Assembly (NCBI RefSeq): GCF_002261425.1 | Contig: NZ_NEVJ01000003.1 | Coordinates: 3,596,001 to 3,660,000 of the forward strand | DNA length: 64,000 nt | Reading direction: 5' to 3' | DNA from: Bordetella genomosp. 9 | GTDB taxonomy: Bacteria; Pseudomonadota; Gammaproteobacteria; Burkholderiales; Burkholderiaceae_B | In this document: one piece after another, positions 8,977 through 17,561 of the stretch | Position numbering within the stretch: the stretch's first letter is position 1 | Layout of the letters: each line of letters begins with the position of its first letter | Position numbers and translations under genes: made by a program | Notes under the pieces: model-generated | Database searches by the model: none | Seen by the model: only the letters and a program-made list of their open reading frames with translations | Told to the model about the DNA's origin: nothing

Positions 8977-8990
8977 TGAAAAGGATTTCA
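8977..8990. promoter_or_regulatory. Second LacI-type operator candidate
   Basis: TGAAAAGGATTTCA differs at two central positions from the palindrome at 3192-3205 and keeps both TGAAA/TTTCA arms. It lies 57 bp before the ugpC-like start codon, where a promoter for the second half of the regulon would be expected. Confidence 0.55.
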
Positions 8991-9046
8991 TTCGCAGCCA
9001 CATTTGCAGTCAAAATAGGCCGGTCGCAGACGAGGACCGAGGGGAA

Positions 9047-10123
9047 ATGGCAGCCATCGTTCTGGAACAGCTGACGAAGCGGTATACCGATACCGCGGCG
9101 GTCCGCGACATCGACCTCAATGTGCCCGAAGGCAGCTTCACGGTATTGCTGGGCCCGTCGGGCTGCGGCAAGTCCACGACGCTGCGCATGATTGCCGGCC
9201 TGGATACGCCCAGTTCCGGCCGCATCCTGATCGGCGGCCGCGACGTCACCCAGCTGCCGCCGGCGCAGCGGCGCATCGCCATGGTGTTCCAGTCGTATGC
9301 GCTGTTTCCGCACCTGAGCGTGCGCGAGAACATCCTGTTCGGACTGAAGGTGCGCAAGGAGCCGCGCGCCGACCACGCGCGCCGCCTGGCTCGCGTGGCG
9401 GAGCTGCTGGGCCTGGAAAAACTGCTGGACCGCAAGCCGTCGCAATTGTCCGGCGGCCAGCAGCAGCGCGTCGCGCTGGGCCGCGCGGTGATTTCCGAAG
9501 CGCCCGTGTGCCTGATGGACGAGCCCCTGTCGAACCTGGACGCCCAGCTGCGCCACGACATGCGCCGCGAAATCCGTACGCTGCAACGCCAGCTGGGCAT
9601 CACCATGGTCTACGTCACGCACGACCAGACCGAGGCCATGAGCATGGCCGACCAGATCGTCCTGCTGCGCCACGGCGCGGTCGAACAGTGCGATACGCCC
9701 GATGGACTGTATGCGCGCCCCGCCACCGAATTCGCCGCGCGCTTCATCGGCACGCCGCCGATGAATTTGCTGACGCTGGATCGCGTCGGCGGCATGCATG
9801 TGGTGGCCGGCACCAACGAACCCGCGGTGCCCGGCGCGCCGGCCGATGCGGTGCGCCTGGGCGTGCGGCCGGAGCACATCCGGCTCGCGGCGCATGCATC
9901 GGATACGGTCGACCCGCTTCAGCGCGGCCGTCCGGCCATCGTGCAGGGCGTCGAGTACTTCGGCGCGGATTCCATCGTCACCTGCGCCGTCGGTGCCAAT
10001 GCCGGCGTCGCCGTGCGCCTGACCGGCCATGCCACCGTCGCCGCCGGCGACCACGTGCACCTGCACTGGGCGCCGGATCGCCAGCATTTCTTCGGCCCCC
10101 AGGGCCTTGCCATTTCCTCCTGA
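9047..10123 (+). CDS. ugpC: UgpC-like ABC importer ATP-binding protein
   Basis: This 358-residue ATPase of the sugar/glycerol-phosphate (CUT1) class has Walker A GPSGCGKST, signature LSGGQQQRVALGRA, Walker B VCLMDEP, the H-loop YVTHDQTEAMSMADQ and C-terminal TOBE/MalK-like domains (about residues 235-358). The ATG at 9047 follows GAGGGG; an upstream in-frame ATG at 8960 lacks a site and would add residues outside the family. It heads the ugpCBAE-like set. Confidence 0.88.
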   Translation: MAAIVLEQLTKRYTDTAAVRDIDLNVPEGSFTVLLGPSGCGKSTTLRMIAGLDTPSSGRILIGGRDVTQLPPAQRRIAMVFQSYALFPHLSVRENILFGLKVRKEPRADHARRLARVAELLGLEKLLDRKPSQLSGGQQQRVALGRAVISEAPVCLMDEPLSNLDAQLRHDMRREIRTLQRQLGITMVYVTHDQTEAMSMADQIVLLRHGAVEQCDTPDGLYARPATEFAARFIGTPPMNLLTLDRVGGMHVVAGTNEPAVPGAPADAVRLGVRPEHIRLAAHASDTVDPLQRGRPAIVQGVEYFGADSIVTCAVGANAGVAVRLTGHATVAAGDHVHLHWAPDRQHFFGPQGLAISS

Positions 10124-10142
10124 CCTTTACCCGGAAGCCACT

Positions 10143-11435
10143 ATGCGACGCACCGTATTGAAAAGCCTTGCCGCCGTCATGGCCGGCGCGCTGTTCGCCT
10201 TGCCCGTCCACGCCCAGCAGCCCGTGGACGTGGAGTTCTACTATCCCGTCGCCGTCGGCGGTCCCATCACCAAGATCATCGACACCATGGTGGCGGACTT
10301 CCACAAGGAAAATCCGGACATCAACATCAAGCCCGTGTACGCGGGCACCTACCAGGATTCCATCGCCAAGGTGCTGACGGCGATGAAGGGCGGCCAGCCG
10401 CCCCAGCTGGCGGTGCTGCTGTCCACCGATATGTACACGCTGATCGACGAAGACGCCGTGGTGCCCATCGACGGCCTGGCCAACGATGCCGCCGGCAAAG
10501 CCTGGCTGGGCGGCTTCTATGACGCCTTCATGCAGAACAGCCGCACGGGTGGCCACGTGTGGGGCGTGCCCTTCCAGCGCTCCACCATCGTCATGTACTA
10601 CAACAAGGATCTGTTCAAGGCGGCCGGCCTGGATCCCGAGCATCCCCCCGCCACCTGGCAGGAGCTGGTCGACGCTTCGGTCAAGCTGACCAGGAAGGAT
10701 GCTTCCGGCAACGTCACGCAGTGGGGCCTGGAAATCCCGTCGGGCGGCGCGTTCGCCTACTGGCTGTTCCAGGCGCTCACCACGCCCAACGGCGCGATCC
10801 TGATGAACGAAGCCGGCAACCAGGTCATGCTGGACAAGCCCGCCGTGGTCGAAGCCGCGCAGTTCTGGCGCGACCTGTCGGCCAAGCATGGCGCGATGCC
10901 CACCGGCACCATAGACTGGGGCACCACGCCCAAGGATTTCCTGGAAAAGAAAGCCGCCATCGTGTGGACCACGACGGGCAACCTGACCAACATCCGTGCC
11001 AACGCCAGCTTTCCTTTCGGCGTCGCGATGATGCCGAAGAAGGTGCGCGGCGGCAGCCCCACCGGCGGCGGCAACTTCTATATCTTCAAGAGCGGCACGC
11101 CGGCCCAGCAGAAGGCCGCGCTGAAGTTCGCGCAATGGGCCACGTCGCCCGAGCGCGCGGCGGACTGGAGCATCGCCACCGGCTACGTCGCGGTCACGCC
11201 CGCCGCATGGGAAACCGCGAAGATGAAGCAGTATGCGCAACAGGTGCCGGCCGCCGCGGTGGCTCGCGACCAGCTGGCGGTCAGCGTGGCGGAGTTTTCC
11301 ACGCATGAGAACCAGCGCGTCACCAAGGTGCTGAACGATGCGCTGCAGGCCATCCTCACGGGCGCCAAGCCGGCGCAGCAGGCGCTGAGCGACGCGCAGC
11401 GCGAGTCGGACCGCATCCTCAAGCCCTACCGGTGA
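10143..11435 (+). CDS. ugpB: UgpB-like periplasmic binding protein
   Basis: This 430-residue extracellular solute-binding protein (family 1) has a clear signal peptide, positively charged at MRRTVLK and probably cut after VHA at residue 22. Typical segments are VEFYYPVAVGGP near the new N-terminus, GVPFQRSTIVMYYNKDLFKAAGL and AAIVWTTTGNLTNI. UgpB binds glycerol-3-phosphate or glycerophosphodiesters. The assignment rests on the family look and on the neighbours ugpC, ugpA and ugpE. Confidence 0.85.
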   Translation: MRRTVLKSLAAVMAGALFALPVHAQQPVDVEFYYPVAVGGPITKIIDTMVADFHKENPDINIKPVYAGTYQDSIAKVLTAMKGGQPPQLAVLLSTDMYTLIDEDAVVPIDGLANDAAGKAWLGGFYDAFMQNSRTGGHVWGVPFQRSTIVMYYNKDLFKAAGLDPEHPPATWQELVDASVKLTRKDASGNVTQWGLEIPSGGAFAYWLFQALTTPNGAILMNEAGNQVMLDKPAVVEAAQFWRDLSAKHGAMPTGTIDWGTTPKDFLEKKAAIVWTTTGNLTNIRANASFPFGVAMMPKKVRGGSPTGGGNFYIFKSGTPAQQKAALKFAQWATSPERAADWSIATGYVAVTPAAWETAKMKQYAQQVPAAAVARDQLAVSVAEFSTHENQRVTKVLNDALQAILTGAKPAQQALSDAQRESDRILKPYR

Positions 11436-12316
11436 AATCCGCCGCGCCCTCGATGAAGGCGGTCCACGCCTGGCTGCTCCTGCTGCCGGCGGTGGTGCTG
11501 CTGGCCGCCTTCACGCACTTCCCCGCGGTCGCCACCCTTTGGCACAGTTTCTTTTCCACGCCCAAGGGCCGGCGGCCGGCGGTATTCGTCGGCCTGGACA
11601 ACTACCAGGCCATGCGCGACGACCCGGTGTTCTGGCAGGCCTTGTGGAACAACCTGTGGTACGCCCTGGGCACCGTGCCGGCCGCGATCGCGCTGGCGCT
11701 GGCGATGGCGCTGTGGGTGAACGGCAGGCTGCCGGGGCGCGGTTTCCTGCGTTTGTCGTATTTCACGCCCACCGTGCTGCCCATGGTGGCGGTCGCCAAT
11801 ATCTGGCTGTTCTTCTACACCCCGCAATACGGGCTGATCGCGCAGGTCATGCAGGCCTTCGGCCTGCCCGGCGTGAACTGGCTGGGCTCGCGCGAAACCG
11901 CCTTGCCCGCGCTGATGATGGTATCGGTGTGGAAGGAAGCGGGCTTTTTCATGATCTTCTACCTGGCCGCGCTGCAAGGCGTGTCGCCGTCGCTGCGCGA
12001 GGCCGCCATGCTCGAAGGCGCGTCGCGCTGGCAGTACTTCTGGCGCGTCCTCTGGCCGCTGCTCATGCCGACCACCTTGTTCGTCGCCGTCAACGCCCTG
12101 ATCAATGCGTTCCGCCTGGTCGACCATGTGCTGGTGATGACGCGCGGCGGTCCCGACAACGCCAGTACCCTGCTGCTTTTCTATATCTACCAGGTCGGCT
12201 TCAGTTTCTGGGACACCGCCTACGCGGCGACCTTGACGGTGGTGCTGCTGGGCGTGCTCGGGCTGGCGGCGCTGCTCAAGTTCCGCTGGCTGGACAAGAG
12301 GACGCATTACCAATGA
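11432..12316 (+). CDS. ugpA: UgpA-like ABC importer permease
   Basis: This 294-residue inner-membrane permease has about six helices and the EAA loop REAAMLEGASRWQYFWRVLW (about residues 190-209). It starts at a GTG that overlaps the binding-protein stop (GTGA) and overlaps the next permease by four bases, so the set is translationally coupled. Confidence 0.87.
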   Translation: MKSAAPSMKAVHAWLLLLPAVVLLAAFTHFPAVATLWHSFFSTPKGRRPAVFVGLDNYQAMRDDPVFWQALWNNLWYALGTVPAAIALALAMALWVNGRLPGRGFLRLSYFTPTVLPMVAVANIWLFFYTPQYGLIAQVMQAFGLPGVNWLGSRETALPALMMVSVWKEAGFFMIFYLAALQGVSPSLREAAMLEGASRWQYFWRVLWPLLMPTTLFVAVNALINAFRLVDHVLVMTRGGPDNASTLLLFYIYQVGFSFWDTAYAATLTVVLLGVLGLAALLKFRWLDKRTHYQ

Positions 12317-13110
12317 AGCGACTGGACACGGCCGGCGCGTGGCTGCTGGGCATCCTGTGGATACTGCCGCTGCTGTACGCCGCGTGGGCGGCCTTCCATC
12401 CGCCCGCCTATGCCACCCGCTTCCACCTGATGGCGCCGCTGACGCTGGAAAATTTCGCGCGCGCCTGGGATGCCGCGCCCTTTCCGCGCTACTTCCTGAA
12501 TACCTTCATGCTGGTGACCATGGTGCTCGCCGCGCAGCTGGTGCTGTCGACCATGGCCGGCTATGCCTTCGCGCGCTTCCAGTTCCGCGGCCGTGACGCC
12601 TTGTTCCTGCTGGTGCTGCTGCAGTTGATGGTGATGCCCGACGTGCTGATCGTCGAAAACTACCGCACCATGAGCTGGCTGGGCATACGCGATACCGTCT
12701 TCGCCATCGGCCTGCCGTATTTCGCCTCGGCCTTCGGCATCTTCCTGCTGCGCCAGACCTTCAAGACCATCCCGCGCGAGCTCGAAGAAGCCGCCCGCGT
12801 GGAAGGCGCGAACGGCTGGCAGATATTGATGAAGGTCTATGTGCCGCTGGCGCGGCCCACGTATATCGCCTACGGCCTGGTGTCGGTCAGCTACCACTGG
12901 AACAACTTCCTGTGGCCGCTGATCATCACGAACTCGGTCAATACGCGTCCGCTGACGGTCGGCCTGCAGGTGTTTTCTTCCACCGACCAGGGCATAGACT
13001 GGTCGGTGATCACCGCGGCGACGCTGCTGTCCGCGGCGCCCCTGCTGATCGCCTTCCTGCTGTTCCAGCGCCAGTTCGTGCAGTCCTTCCTGCGCGCCGG
13101 CATCCGCTGA
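12313..13110 (+). CDS. ugpE: UgpE-like ABC importer permease
   Basis: This 265-residue inner-membrane permease has about six helices and the EAA loop EEAARVEGANGWQILMKVYV. It overlaps ugpA by ATGA and is the last gene of the regulon. Only 28 bp separate it from the convergent leuA gene. Confidence 0.87.
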   Translation: MKRLDTAGAWLLGILWILPLLYAAWAAFHPPAYATRFHLMAPLTLENFARAWDAAPFPRYFLNTFMLVTMVLAAQLVLSTMAGYAFARFQFRGRDALFLLVLLQLMVMPDVLIVENYRTMSWLGIRDTVFAIGLPYFASAFGIFLLRQTFKTIPRELEEAARVEGANGWQILMKVYVPLARPTYIAYGLVSVSYHWNNFLWPLIITNSVNTRPLTVGLQVFSSTDQGIDWSVITAATLLSAAPLLIAFLLFQRQFVQSFLRAGIR

Positions 13111-13138
13111 GCGGGCCGGCGCGCAGGCCGGTTACCGG

Positions 13139-14851
13139 TCAGGCGTCGGCCGTCTCGGTGACGGGGGCTTCCTCTTCGGCGGCCGCCTTCAGATGGCGGT
13201 TCACCGCGCACAGCACGGCCTTGAACGACGCGGTCACGATGTCCCGGTCCACGGCGACGCCGAAGCCGGTCGCCGATTCGCCCACGCGCACTTCGATATA
13301 GCTGGCGGCCCGGGTGTCCGACCCGGCGCCGATCGCGTGCTCGTGGTAATCCATCACGCGCGCCGGCATGCCCAGCGCCGCTACGAAGGCGGAAATGGCG
13401 CCGTTGCCTTCGCCGGTGATCGTGCGACGCACGCCATCGACCTCGACGTCCGCTTCCACCCGGAAGTGGCGCGATTCGGCGGCCGACGGATCGCCGACGA
13501 TGCGATGGCCGATCAGCTTCCACGGCGCCTTCTGTTCCAGGTACTCCTGCTTGAAAATGTCGTAGACGTCCGTCGCGGTGACCTCACGGCCGGTCACGTC
13601 GGTGACACGCTGGATCGCGCGGCTGAATTCGATCTGCAGGCGGCGCGGCAACACCAGGCCGTGTTCCTGTTCGAGCAGATACGACACGCCGCCCTTGCCG
13701 GACTGGCTGTTGACGCGGATCACCGCGTCGTAGCTGCGGCCCAGGTCGGCCGGGTCGATGGGCAGGTAGGGCACTTCCCACACGCCGTCGGGCTGCTGTT
13801 GGGCGAGGCCCTTCTTGATGGCGTCCTGGTGCGAACCGGAAAACGCCGTGAACACCAGGTCGCCGGCGTAGGGATGGCGCGGATGCACGGGCAATTGGTT
13901 GCAGTACTCCGCGCAGCGGCGCACTTCGTCGATATCGGAAAAATCCAGGCCGGGATGGACGCCCTGCGTGTACAGGTTCAAGGCCAACGTGACCAGGTCG
14001 ACGTTGCCGGTGCGCTCGCCGCTGCCGAACAGGCAGCCTTCGATGCGGTCCGCGCCCGCCATGACGGCGAACTCGGCGGCGGCCACGGCGGTGCCGCGGT
14101 CGTTATGCGGATGCACGCTCAGCACGATGCTGTCGCGGCGCGCCAGGTTCCGGTGCATCCATTCGATCTGGTCCGCATACAGATTGGGCGTGGTCGCCTC
14201 GATCGTGGCCGGCAGGTTGACGATCATCTTGTTGGACGGCGTGGGCTGCCATACGGCGCTGACCGCGTCGACCACTTCCAGCGCGAACTCGGGTTCGGTG
14301 GTGCTGAAGACTTCGGGCGAGTACTCGTAGCCCCATTGCGTTTCCGGGTGGCGCGCCACCGCCGCCTTCACCATCGCGGTACCGTTGGTGGCGATCTTGC
14401 GGATCTCTTCCTTGCTCATGTTGAAGACGATCTTGCGGAAGGCCGGGGCGACCGCGTTGTACAGGTGCACGATGGCGCGACGCGCGCCCGCGGCTGCTTC
14501 CGCCGTACGCTGGATCAGGTCTTCGCGCGATTGCGTCAACACGATGATGACCACGTCATCCGGAATGCGCTTTTCGTCGATCAGCTTGCGCACGAAGTCG
14601 AAATCCGTCTGCGACGCCGACGGAAAGCCCACTTCGATTTCCTTGAACCCGATCTTCACCAACTGCTCGAAGAAGCGCAGCTTGCGTTCCACGCTCATCG
14701 GCTCGATCAGGGACTGGTTGCCGTCGCGCAGGTCGGTGCTCATCCAGATCGGCGGCTGCGTAATGCGGCGGCTGGGCCAGGTGCGTTCGGCAAAGTCCTG
14801 CTTGAACGGTGCGAAGGGACGGTATTTCTGTGCGGGGTTGGCAAGCATCAT
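13139..14851 (-). CDS. leuA: 2-isopropylmalate synthase
   Basis: This 570-residue enzyme makes 2-isopropylmalate from acetyl-CoA and 2-oxoisovalerate, the first committed step of leucine synthesis. The catalytic TIM barrel carries [11 protein letters not shown] near residue 38 and the metal-binding [11 protein letters not shown]. The C-terminal part (about residues 430-570) is the LeuA allosteric domain for leucine feedback. The length suits the longer LeuA type. GAGGT lies six bases before the ATG. It stands alone, preceded by a leader ORF that suggests attenuation. Confidence 0.95.
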   Translation of the reverse strand: MMLANPAQKYRPFAPFKQDFAERTWPSRRITQPPIWMSTDLRDGNQSLIEPMSVERKLRFFEQLVKIGFKEIEVGFPSASQTDFDFVRKLIDEKRIPDDVVIIVLTQSREDLIQRTAEAAAGARRAIVHLYNAVAPAFRKIVFNMSKEEIRKIATNGTAMVKAAVARHPETQWGYEYSPEVFSTTEPEFALEVVDAVSAVWQPTPSNKMIVNLPATIEATTPNLYADQIEWMHRNLARRDSIVLSVHPHNDRGTAVAAAEFAVMAGADRIEGCLFGSGERTGNVDLVTLALNLYTQGVHPGLDFSDIDEVRRCAEYCNQLPVHPRHPYAGDLVFTAFSGSHQDAIKKGLAQQQPDGVWEVPYLPIDPADLGRSYDAVIRVNSQSGKGGVSYLLEQEHGLVLPRRLQIEFSRAIQRVTDVTGREVTATDVYDIFKQEYLEQKAPWKLIGHRIVGDPSAAESRHFRVEADVEVDGVRRTITGEGNGAISAFVAALGMPARVMDYHEHAIGAGSDTRAASYIEVRVGESATGFGVAVDRDIVTASFKAVLCAVNRHLKAAAEEEAPVTETADA

Positions 14852-14993
14852 CGGGTGACCTCTGGGCGGTAGCGCGAATCCCGGTGCGCGGCATCGTGCG
14901 GCGATATCGCTGCGGTGCCCGTCGGCGACGCCCGCATCGGCGGCGACACACTCGGACAGGCGGCCTGGACAGGCCAGCGGGATTCTTTATTTA

Positions 14994-15045
14994 CGGGGAA
15001 AGACGTTGTGGCGCAACGGCTGCCGAACTGCCACGGGACGCTAGG
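14994..15045 (-). promoter_or_regulatory. Candidate attenuator stem-loops before leuA
   Basis: On the minus strand a stem CGTTG/CAACG (15004-15018), followed by TCTTT, is a weak terminator-like hairpin. A GTGGC/GCCAC stem (15008-15012 with 15030-15034) would exclude it. Further upstream, ACGCTAGG inside the leader ORF (15097-15104) can pair over 8 bp with CCTAGCGT across the leader stop codon (15038-15045). Such mutually exclusive stems are expected of a translation-coupled attenuator. Confidence 0.45.
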
Positions 15046-15148
15046 CCCGGCAACCGATCAGTAGTTGTAGCGATAGCGCCAGCGCGCCGACAGTCCCTAG
15101 CGTGGAATGCAAACCGCCCATCGGCGCGTCGAAGCGTCCGGTGGTCAT
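15041..15148 (-). CDS. leuA leader peptide (candidate), 35 aa
   Basis: This short ORF upstream of leuA holds seven Leu codons among 35: TTG, four CTA and two CTG. Five of them cluster in codons 23-30. CTA is rare in this GC-rich genome, where Leu is nearly always CTG or CTC. Such a run is the hallmark of a leucine-sensing leader peptide. The ATG at 15148 has no strong Shine-Dalgarno. An in-frame ATG at 15175 would give 44 residues. A TTGACT box lies at 15201-15206 on the same strand, without a good -10 partner. Confidence 0.6.
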   Translation of the reverse strand: MTTGRFDAPMGGLHSTLGTVGALALSLQLLIGCRA

Positions 15149-15200
15149 CGCGAGAGGGATGCGGTTAGCGGCCATGGGATGTGATGATGGGCAAGCCGTA

Positions 15201-15206
15201 AGTCAA
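15201..15206 (-). promoter_or_regulatory. Possible -35 box of the leuA leader
   Basis: TTGACT on the minus strand lies about 50 bases upstream of the leader ORF. The matching -10 (CACATC at 15178-15183, 17-base spacer) is poor, so the promoter is only a suggestion. Confidence 0.35.
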
Positions 15207-15270
15207 CCACATTTCGGTGGAAGACGCAAATGCGGGGCGCCGGGGGGGCGGAAGAGTCGACGCCCGGAAT

Positions 15271-15320
15271 CAACCCGGGGCTCAACCCGGGCTTAACCTG
15301 GGGCTCAACCCGGGCTCAAC
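15271..15320. repeat. Tandem repeat of about 11-12 bp (CTCAACCCGGG)
   Basis: Four to five copies of CTCAACCCGGG(G), one of them degenerate (CTTAACCTGGGG), lie between the leuA leader region and the stop codon of the next minus-strand gene. Each copy contains the palindrome CCCGGG. No function is visible. Confidence 0.75.
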
Positions 15321-15322
15321 GC

Positions 15323-16051
15323 CTATTTGATGGGTCCGATGCGCGGTTCGATGGGGCCATCGGCATCCGCGCCCGCCCGTACCGGCCGGCGGCGGTCGCC
15401 CAGCAGTTCCGTCCCCTGGGGCGCGGCGCGGTCCGGGCGGCCCAGGCCGGGACGGCCGTCACGGTCGGCGCGGTCGGCGCGGGTCACGGCATCGCCGCGG
15501 TCCAGGCGTCCGGGCACCGCCTGCGGGATGCCCAGCAGGGCTTCCTGCTCGCGTACCATGGCGATCTTGGCGATGCGTCCGTGGCGCACTTCCCACAGGG
15601 TGCGTTGCAAATCCCCAACAGTGAAGGGTTCGTCGCGGCTGCCCCAGCTCCAGCGCATGACGCCGAGAACTTCATCGCTGAGCTCGCCCGCCAGTTCCGC
15701 GAACGTGTCCGCCGGCACCGTCCGCAGGCGGGCGGCGTCCATGTTGGCGCGCAGCCAGGCCCGCACCGCGAAGAACACGAGCAGCGTCCAGATCAGCGCC
15801 ACCGCCCACCACAGATAGGGATTGATGCGGTTCAACAGCTCTATCGTGGAGGCGCCCAGGGGGTGCAGGAACTGGTAATCCAGCGTGGCGCCGAAGGCCA
15901 GGATGCGCTGGGCCACCAGCAGCCAGATCACCACCGCCACGGCGATGACGACCGCCCGCAGCACCAGTCTGGGGGACGACAGTTTCAGCAGCGTCTGGCG
16001 AATCAGGCGGCTGTCCTGGCGGATGCGTTCGGGCGAAGTCAGATTCATCAT
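15323..16051 (-). CDS. Conserved hypothetical membrane protein, 242 aa
   Basis: I do not recognise a named family. Two strong hydrophobic segments are visible, about residues 28-52 (VLRAVVIAVAVVIWLLVAQ) and 74-97 (YLWWAVALIWTLLVFFAV). A soluble, charged region with conserved-looking GDLQRTLWEVRHGRI follows, then a low-complexity Asp/Arg/Gly/Pro tail from about residue 185. It is divergent from rpoN with a gap of only 16 bp. Two ATGs (16051 and 16048) are possible starts. Confidence 0.65.
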   Translation of the reverse strand: MMNLTSPERIRQDSRLIRQTLLKLSSPRLVLRAVVIAVAVVIWLLVAQRILAFGATLDYQFLHPLGASTIELLNRINPYLWWAVALIWTLLVFFAVRAWLRANMDAARLRTVPADTFAELAGELSDEVLGVMRWSWGSRDEPFTVGDLQRTLWEVRHGRIAKIAMVREQEALLGIPQAVPGRLDRGDAVTRADRADRDGRPGLGRPDRAAPQGTELLGDRRRPVRAGADADGPIEPRIGPIK

Positions 16052-16067
16052 GCAAAATATTGTACCT

Positions 16068-17489
16068 ATGACTCGTCACGCCTTAGAACTCCGGCCCGGG
16101 CAACACCTTGCCCTGACCCCGCAGCTGCAGCAATCCATCCGGATGCTGCAGTTGTCGACGCTCGCCCTGGAAGCGGAGATTTCCCAGGCGCTGGACGAAA
16201 ACCCGCTGCTGGAACGCGACGAAGAGCCGGCGGTCGAGGACATCGATCCCAACCGCGAGGAATCCGCGCATGACGACGACCCGGCGCCGGAACGCGAAAC
16301 CGGGGTGGATGAAATGCCGGGCGCCAAGGGCGTCCATTCGGACGACGACGGCGATATGCCGGAGGCCGCGCGTGGCGAAACCCTGCGCGAACACCTGCTG
16401 GCGCAACTGGCGCTGACGCGGGCCAGCCACCGCGACGCGGCGCTGGTCGCGCTGCTGATCGACGAACTGGACGACAACGGCTACCTGGGATCGCCCCTGG
16501 AGGAAATCCTCAGCTGGCTGCCGGCGGAAATCGAAGCCGACGTCGACGAACTGCGCGCCGCGCTGCGGCTGCTGCAATCCTTCGACCCGCCCGGCATCGG
16601 CGCCCGCGACATGGCGGAGTGCCTGGCCCTGCAGCTGCGCGAACCGGACCTGGCCGCCTTGCCGGAAGCCGCCGACCCCGCGGTGCTGGCCTGGGCCCGC
16701 ACGATATGCGCGGAGCACCTGCAATTGCTGGCGGCCAGCAACCCGGCCCGGCTGCGCGAAGTCCTGCCCTGCGACGACGCCACCGTGCGGGCGGCGCGCG
16801 CCCTGATTCTCAAGCTGGATCCCCGGCCCGGCCGCCGCTGGACCATTCCGGTCGCCGACTACGCCATCCCGGACGTCATCGTGCGCAAGACGCGCAAGGG
16901 CTGGCGGGTGGTGTTGAACAGCGCCGCCATGCCCCGCCTGCGCATCAACGGCGTCTACGCGCAGATGCTGGGCAACCAGCGGGAGGCCAGCCACGCCGCC
17001 CTGCATGCGCAGCTGCAGCAGGCCCGATGGATGATCCGCAACGTCGAACAGCGCTTCGATACCATCCTGCGGGTGGCGCAAGCCATCGTCGATCACCAAT
17101 CGGCCTTCTTCAGCCAGGGCCCGTCCGCCATGCGGCCGTTGATTCTGAAGGACATCGCCGGCGAACTCGGCTTGCACGAATCCACGATTTCACGCGCCAC
17201 GACGCAGAAGTACATGCTCACTCCGTTCGGCACGATGGAGCTCAAGGATTTCTTCGGTGCGGGCGTCGCCACCGACAGCGGCGACGCCGCTTCCGCGACG
17301 GCGGTGCAGGCCCACATCAAGCGCCTGGTGGCGGAGGAAAACCGCGCCAAGCCGCTTTCAGACAATCAGCTCATGCTGAAACTGGCCGAACAGGGGATCG
17401 TCATCGCACGCCGTACCGTGGCCAAATATCGTGAAGCCATGCGCATCGCGCCAGCGTCGGTACGCAAGGCCCAGGCATCACTGCGCTAG
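16068..17489 (+). CDS. rpoN: RNA polymerase sigma-54 factor
   Basis: This 473-residue sigma-54 factor has the Gln/Leu-rich region I (LALTPQLQQSIRMLQLST), an acidic region II (about residues 55-105), the core-binding domain, the HTH region with LGLHESTISRATTQKYM, and the RpoN box ARRTVAKYRE near the C-terminus, which reads the -24 element. No good Shine-Dalgarno precedes the ATG at 16068. An in-frame ATG at 16050 would add six residues outside the family pattern. The usual rpoN neighbours (lptB, hpf, ptsN) are absent here. Confidence 0.95.
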   Translation: MTRHALELRPGQHLALTPQLQQSIRMLQLSTLALEAEISQALDENPLLERDEEPAVEDIDPNREESAHDDDPAPERETGVDEMPGAKGVHSDDDGDMPEAARGETLREHLLAQLALTRASHRDAALVALLIDELDDNGYLGSPLEEILSWLPAEIEADVDELRAALRLLQSFDPPGIGARDMAECLALQLREPDLAALPEAADPAVLAWARTICAEHLQLLAASNPARLREVLPCDDATVRAARALILKLDPRPGRRWTIPVADYAIPDVIVRKTRKGWRVVLNSAAMPRLRINGVYAQMLGNQREASHAALHAQLQQARWMIRNVEQRFDTILRVAQAIVDHQSAFFSQGPSAMRPLILKDIAGELGLHESTISRATTQKYMLTPFGTMELKDFFGAGVATDSGDAASATAVQAHIKRLVAEENRAKPLSDNQLMLKLAEQGIVIARRTVAKYREAMRIAPASVRKAQASLR

Positions 17490-17536
17490 CCCGTCTGCCA
17501 AGTAGCCGCGTCCCCGCTTTTTGCAGTTGCCGTAAT

Positions 17537-17560
17537 GCGAATAATTTTCGATAATAATTC
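17537..17560. promoter_or_regulatory. Fur-box-like sequence before bfd
   Basis: The stretch GCGAATAATTTTCGATAATAATTC is AT-rich in a GC-rich setting and contains two GATAAT/AATAAT-type hexamers as in Fur boxes. It ends directly at the ATG of the bfd-like gene. Confidence 0.5.
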
Positions 17561-17561
17561 C

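Noticed and set aside
13193..14872. 559-codon plus-strand open frame
   Set aside because: It is antisense to leuA and has the His/Arg/Asp-rich composition of a GC-rich shadow frame. leuA is certain from its motifs.
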